From Mesostigma viride (lineage: Eukaryota; Streptophyta; Mesostigmatophyceae; Mesostigmatales; Mesostigmataceae), in contig RPFO01000319.1 in the NCBI GenBank assembly GCA_009746045.1, forward strand, positions 1 through 57,043: a stretch of 57,043 nucleotides of DNA. Reading direction: 5' to 3'. Below, piece after piece: positions 53,780 through 57,043 of the stretch. The notes beneath the pieces were generated by a model. The model searched no databases and was not told where the DNA came from. It saw only the letters and a program-made list of their open reading frames with translations. The position numbers and the translations under genes are program-made. How positions within the stretch are numbered: the stretch's first letter is position 1; each line of letters starts with the position of its first letter.

Positions 53780-53975
53780 GTTTACTATACATGGGTGTAC
53801 TGAATTTAGTATACTATCTACATGTGTACTGTATTTATTAATTTCATATTATTGTTTTAGGCAGAGCTCACCGAGTTAAGCGTTTTTTTCTAGATAGGGG
53901 CGTCCTCTACTCGATCGCCAAAGCCCAGGCTGGGACGAGAGCTATGTTGGTGTGTTAATAAAATCTTTTGAGAAA

Positions 53976-54010
<35 letters not shown>
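53780..54010 (+). mobile_element. Retroposed sequence with AATAAA and poly(A) tail
   Basis: ttaataaaatc lies about 20 bp before a run of about 33 A (53978-54010). An AATAAA followed by a pure A tail within the genome is the mark of a reverse-transcribed polyadenylated RNA or a LINE/SINE tail. The upstream body has no recognisable coding sequence, and its 5' limit is unknown. Confidence 0.5.
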
Positions 54011-54014
<4 letters not shown>

Positions 54015-54309
54015 CGTAGCTTACTGGCACTTTCTCTCTTTTACAAAACTTAAATTCGTTAGGACCGCCGGCCCAGCAGCCCTGCACTCGCCCTTCAAGA
54101 GCCCCAGGGCAAGCCCCTGTTCTGGCTTGTTAGGCTGTTTCACAGGTTAGATAGACGCCATGGGTGTGGTGTTGGTGTTAGAGGCTTTATTGGACTTCTT
54201 GTCAAACTGCATCTCGAAATGGCTCCGCATATTTCCGCGGCTGCGACCATAGTTACGGGAGAAGAACGTTTACCAGTGGCTTGCCTATTGTAAGCACCAA
54301 AATCTCTGC

Positions 54310-54365
54310 GACCATAGTGTCCAAAGGCCTAGCCGTGAGCATACACTTGGCGTCTGCAACTTAGG
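54310..54365 (-). repeat. Duplicate of the exon 20 / intron 20 border of the M8 gene
   Basis: Plus-strand gtgtccaaaggcctagccgt followed by gagcatacacttgg and ctgcaacttaggccagc closely match 5558-5612, which contains the last 20 bp of the EGF exon, its donor and the start of the intron. It sits next to repeat copy B, suggesting capture by or proximity to a mobile element. Confidence 0.75.
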
Positions 54366-55860
54366 CCAGCCAAACAACTTAACCTGGCGGGGGGGGTCCC
54401 TGATGCAGTGTACATAAAAAGTCCGCCCCCTGCCGCTGCAATAGCGTACTGGTAAGAGTTGTAGGGACCATCCATCAGCAGACCGCTGAGTGGAGTGGCT
54501 AACCACATGAAGTCAGGCTGGCTGATGGACTTCGGAACACTACTAGAGAGCTGGGCTGGAATTTGTTGACGGGACAGCTTACTAATGCGGGAATAACAGG
54601 CTGGCTGGATTTGTGGACGGACACCTTACTTAATGGGAATGACGATCTTAGGCGGGGAAGTAAGCCTTGATGGGATCAGACCATAAATAACAGACTTCTG
54701 CTGCAAACTAGGGCCAAAGAGCTAGCAGGCAAGTAATTAGATAAGGACAGTAGTATATATAATTGAGCTTTGCTCCTTTATATATAGTTGAATGCGATAC
54801 AGGCTCAAGGGGACCAATCTTGCCTTAGGCTCAGCTTATGCTTAGCTCCAGCGCCTCGCTACCTGAGGTACGGCACCTCAATTGTGGCGGCAGAAACGGT
54901 GGTTTTTGATAGCCTTTGAGCAACGTTCTCTCGTTTGAAAAGCACTTCGCTCTGGGCCAACAGAGACACAAGGTACCAAGTGTATGGCGCAGCCGAGACT
55001 AGCAGCTCTTGCATCCGTCACCCTAGCTGATTTTCTAAACTCAGTAGGGTGCTGTAGCGTTCAAAGTTGTACCGTGACCCGAACCAATTCCCAAGGTGCA
55101 CGCACCTACAGGCGCGCCCGAGTGTCTCCTGGTGCTGCATCTGTAGATTCAAGCCATTGTGGTTTTATGAGTAAAGAGGTGACGCAACGTTAGGGTGACT
55201 AAGGGGAGCAAGGTTCTCTTTGCAGCTCCACCCACCCCACCCTTCGCTGGGTGCTGCAGGGATGGAAAGTCCAAGGTTGTAGCAGTGGATCGAGAGGTGA
55301 CTGGCGGCCCTAGCAATGGTGGACAAAAATGCCAAGGGCGTTATGATGACTATGGTCATCCACTGCAGATTGCGCGTTGGCCACATGACCAGTGTGGACT
55401 GCAGACCTTGCGGCCATGTTATGCATAAAGCCTGGCACGCAAATACCTGTAACTAAGAAAATATCGTGAGAGAGCAGCCGGGGTTACGCCGGAGGGGTGA
55501 GATTGATGGTTACACTGATTCAGTCTGCGTCACGGGTGAGACATAAGCCGGGGGGGTAATTAATTTACACGTAGTCTGCGCCACGTACGTAGAGCATAAA
55601 GCCGGCGGGGTGGCATTGGCGTTGCAGGCAACCTCTCGCCAAGATATGGATGATAAGCTTCTACTTGCTGTTCTAGCTTGTTGGGACGTATATTAGTCAG
55701 ATATCTGGAGGACCCCTTCGACGCGGGTGGCGTGATTGGGACGCTATAAAGGTGTCGGATCGAGTAGATGTCTTCTTCAAAGTTTTCCCTTCCACCCGTT
55801 GGCTTCGCTGTGGCCTGCCACTTCCCTGTGTGCAGGTGAGAGAAGGAAGCTCTACGCTAG
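54365..55860 (-). repeat. Interspersed repeat, copy B (inverted relative to copy A)
   Basis: Reverse complement matches copy A (1450-2935) in collinear blocks, including the 40-bp repeat region (about 54530-54640 versus 2521-2780) and the block at 54365-54510 versus 2805-2930. Diverged with indels, no coding capacity recognised. Confidence 0.7.
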
Positions 55861-57043
55861 CTGCGCGGAAGCTGAGAGGAGCGGCCTCCCGCCTCGTTTT
55901 GGATATTTATTAGGGCGTTCAATGTTCCGTCATTGGAGCTCTACGTCATGACGCCTGCCATCCATGGGTTGCACCAACAAGATCCCTGTGGTTCTTATTC
56001 GATTGAATAAGAAAGGCTGGTGACCCTTGGGAAGGCTCCCGTGTTCTTAGAGTTGCGGCGCCATTCCTTGGGCCAGCGTTACTGCTGCTAGCGGTTTATT
56101 ACATAGGTGTGGCTTTATGTGATAGTACAGGGTCGGCCCCAAATAACCCCTTCTTGCTTTTTTTAATTTATTTTCACTGTATGTCTATCCCTTTCGTTCT
56201 AATTCCCTTTCTGGGGCGGCCTGTACCACGGCCAACGTGGGTACTTCACAGTTGCGAAATTGCTCGCTACCTTTCCACGCTGGTGGAGTATGGGTCAGGG
56301 TGACACAAATGTGCAGTTTTTATTTTGCCGGAATGAGATTGCCATTGGTCGGTCCTTTGCTTTGCGGCTCCGAAATCTCGTGTTGGTGCGTGATAGACCG
56401 ATAACGAGTGGCGTGACTACGTTCACTCCACGGTAGGTGCCACTCATCACATTGGATGGCTTCACAAGGTGTGTGATAACCTAACGGAACATTCGACTGG
56501 ACATACCGTCCATTGAGAAAACGCCACCTATCATTTACCCTGCATCCGCAGTGGGAATGCCACAATCCTACTCATCCCAGAGGAGAACAACGACCCGTGC
56601 GAGCCTCTAATCGAAGGCACCCAACCCACGCCCATGGGCACGTGAGGGCACAAGGTACATATTCCAGTGCGGGGCCGGCCTGGTCGTGTGAGTACAACAC
56701 AGTGTGAGACGCGATTAGTAGGCAAGTGGCAGCCCCCGTTGTTTTTGACCGCACCGCCAGCCGCCAGCCCCCCTGGACCAGGGAAAGAGGACCACTTGAT
56801 AAAATGCTGAGACGCAATCATGGTCGGCACCAAGCTGCGCCAGATACTAGCGATCGTGCGCACTGCTGGCGCAGTCGGCTTGTCACGGCGCCGGCTGTGG
56901 TGCTGTGTGGCTTTAGTGAGTCCTACTGACACACACTCCAGGCCCATGACTAATTATGTCTTATTTTACCTAGTGAGGCTATGATAGTTGGAGAATTCAG
57001 TTATTAAGTACAGCGGCAACATATACATAGTTACTAAATAAAA
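55861..57043. other. No gene recognised
   Basis: Open frames of 60-138 codons on both strands without motifs. The minus-strand frame 56531-56947 is the longest but has no recognisable family or splice context. Confidence 0.4.

Overview
This is nuclear DNA of a eukaryote, most probably a green alga (Chlorophyta, perhaps a chlamydomonadalean). Coding pieces are short, GC-rich exons with GT-AG borders, separated by long introns full of minisatellites and simple repeats. The mobile elements are eukaryotic: a non-LTR retrotransposon with a restriction-like endonuclease, an RNase H remnant of Copia type, a gag-integrase element, a LINE ORF1 remnant and a TTAA-flanked DNA transposon. The taxon is inferred from this style only.

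1-3.2 kb: no gene; an interspersed repeat (copy A) whose inverted, diverged copy lies at 54.4-55.9 kb. 3.2-23.0 kb, minus strand: one large gene for a leishmanolysin-like (peptidase M8) protein. I could chain 22 exons, and the reading phase agrees at every junction except one, where a run of eight G appears one base short. The model gives about 838 residues: signal peptide, M8 domain, EGF-like module and a C-terminal region. The zinc motif HExxH reads QELMR, so the product looks like an inactive pseudoprotease. Introns hold many tandem arrays, and several contain decayed copies of the neighbouring exon-intron junction.

23-33 kb: upstream DNA with no clear gene, a broken PHD-finger ORF (26.9 kb), a 1.9-kb DNA transposon with 15-bp terminal inverted repeats and TTAA duplications (28.6-30.5 kb), a minisatellite, and a multi-exon plus-strand gene of unknown function (31.7-33.1 kb). 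33-48 kb: a transposon graveyard with a Copia RNase H piece (34.8-35.3 kb), a gag-integrase element lacking reverse transcriptase (38.5-41.5 kb), two non-LTR retrotransposon copies joined 5'-end to 5'-end (41.9-44.4 kb), a LINE ORF1 pseudogene (46-47 kb) and a short LINE RT tail (47.5 kb).

49-53.5 kb, minus strand: a long Ser/Gly/Pro-rich coding exon of unknown function, broken by several single-base frame changes, mostly at short homopolymers. 53.8-57 kb: a poly(A)-tailed retroposed piece, a duplicate of an exon border of the M8 gene, repeat copy B, and sequence with no recognised gene.

The same one-base homopolymer shortening affects host genes and transposons alike, so a consensus-quality problem is likely, and many 'pseudogene' calls here need checking against reads. 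I found no CRISPR array, rRNA, convincing tRNA or operon. The strongest biological signals are the degenerate M8 active site, the repeated duplication of splice junctions inside introns, and the head-to-head retrotransposon pair.
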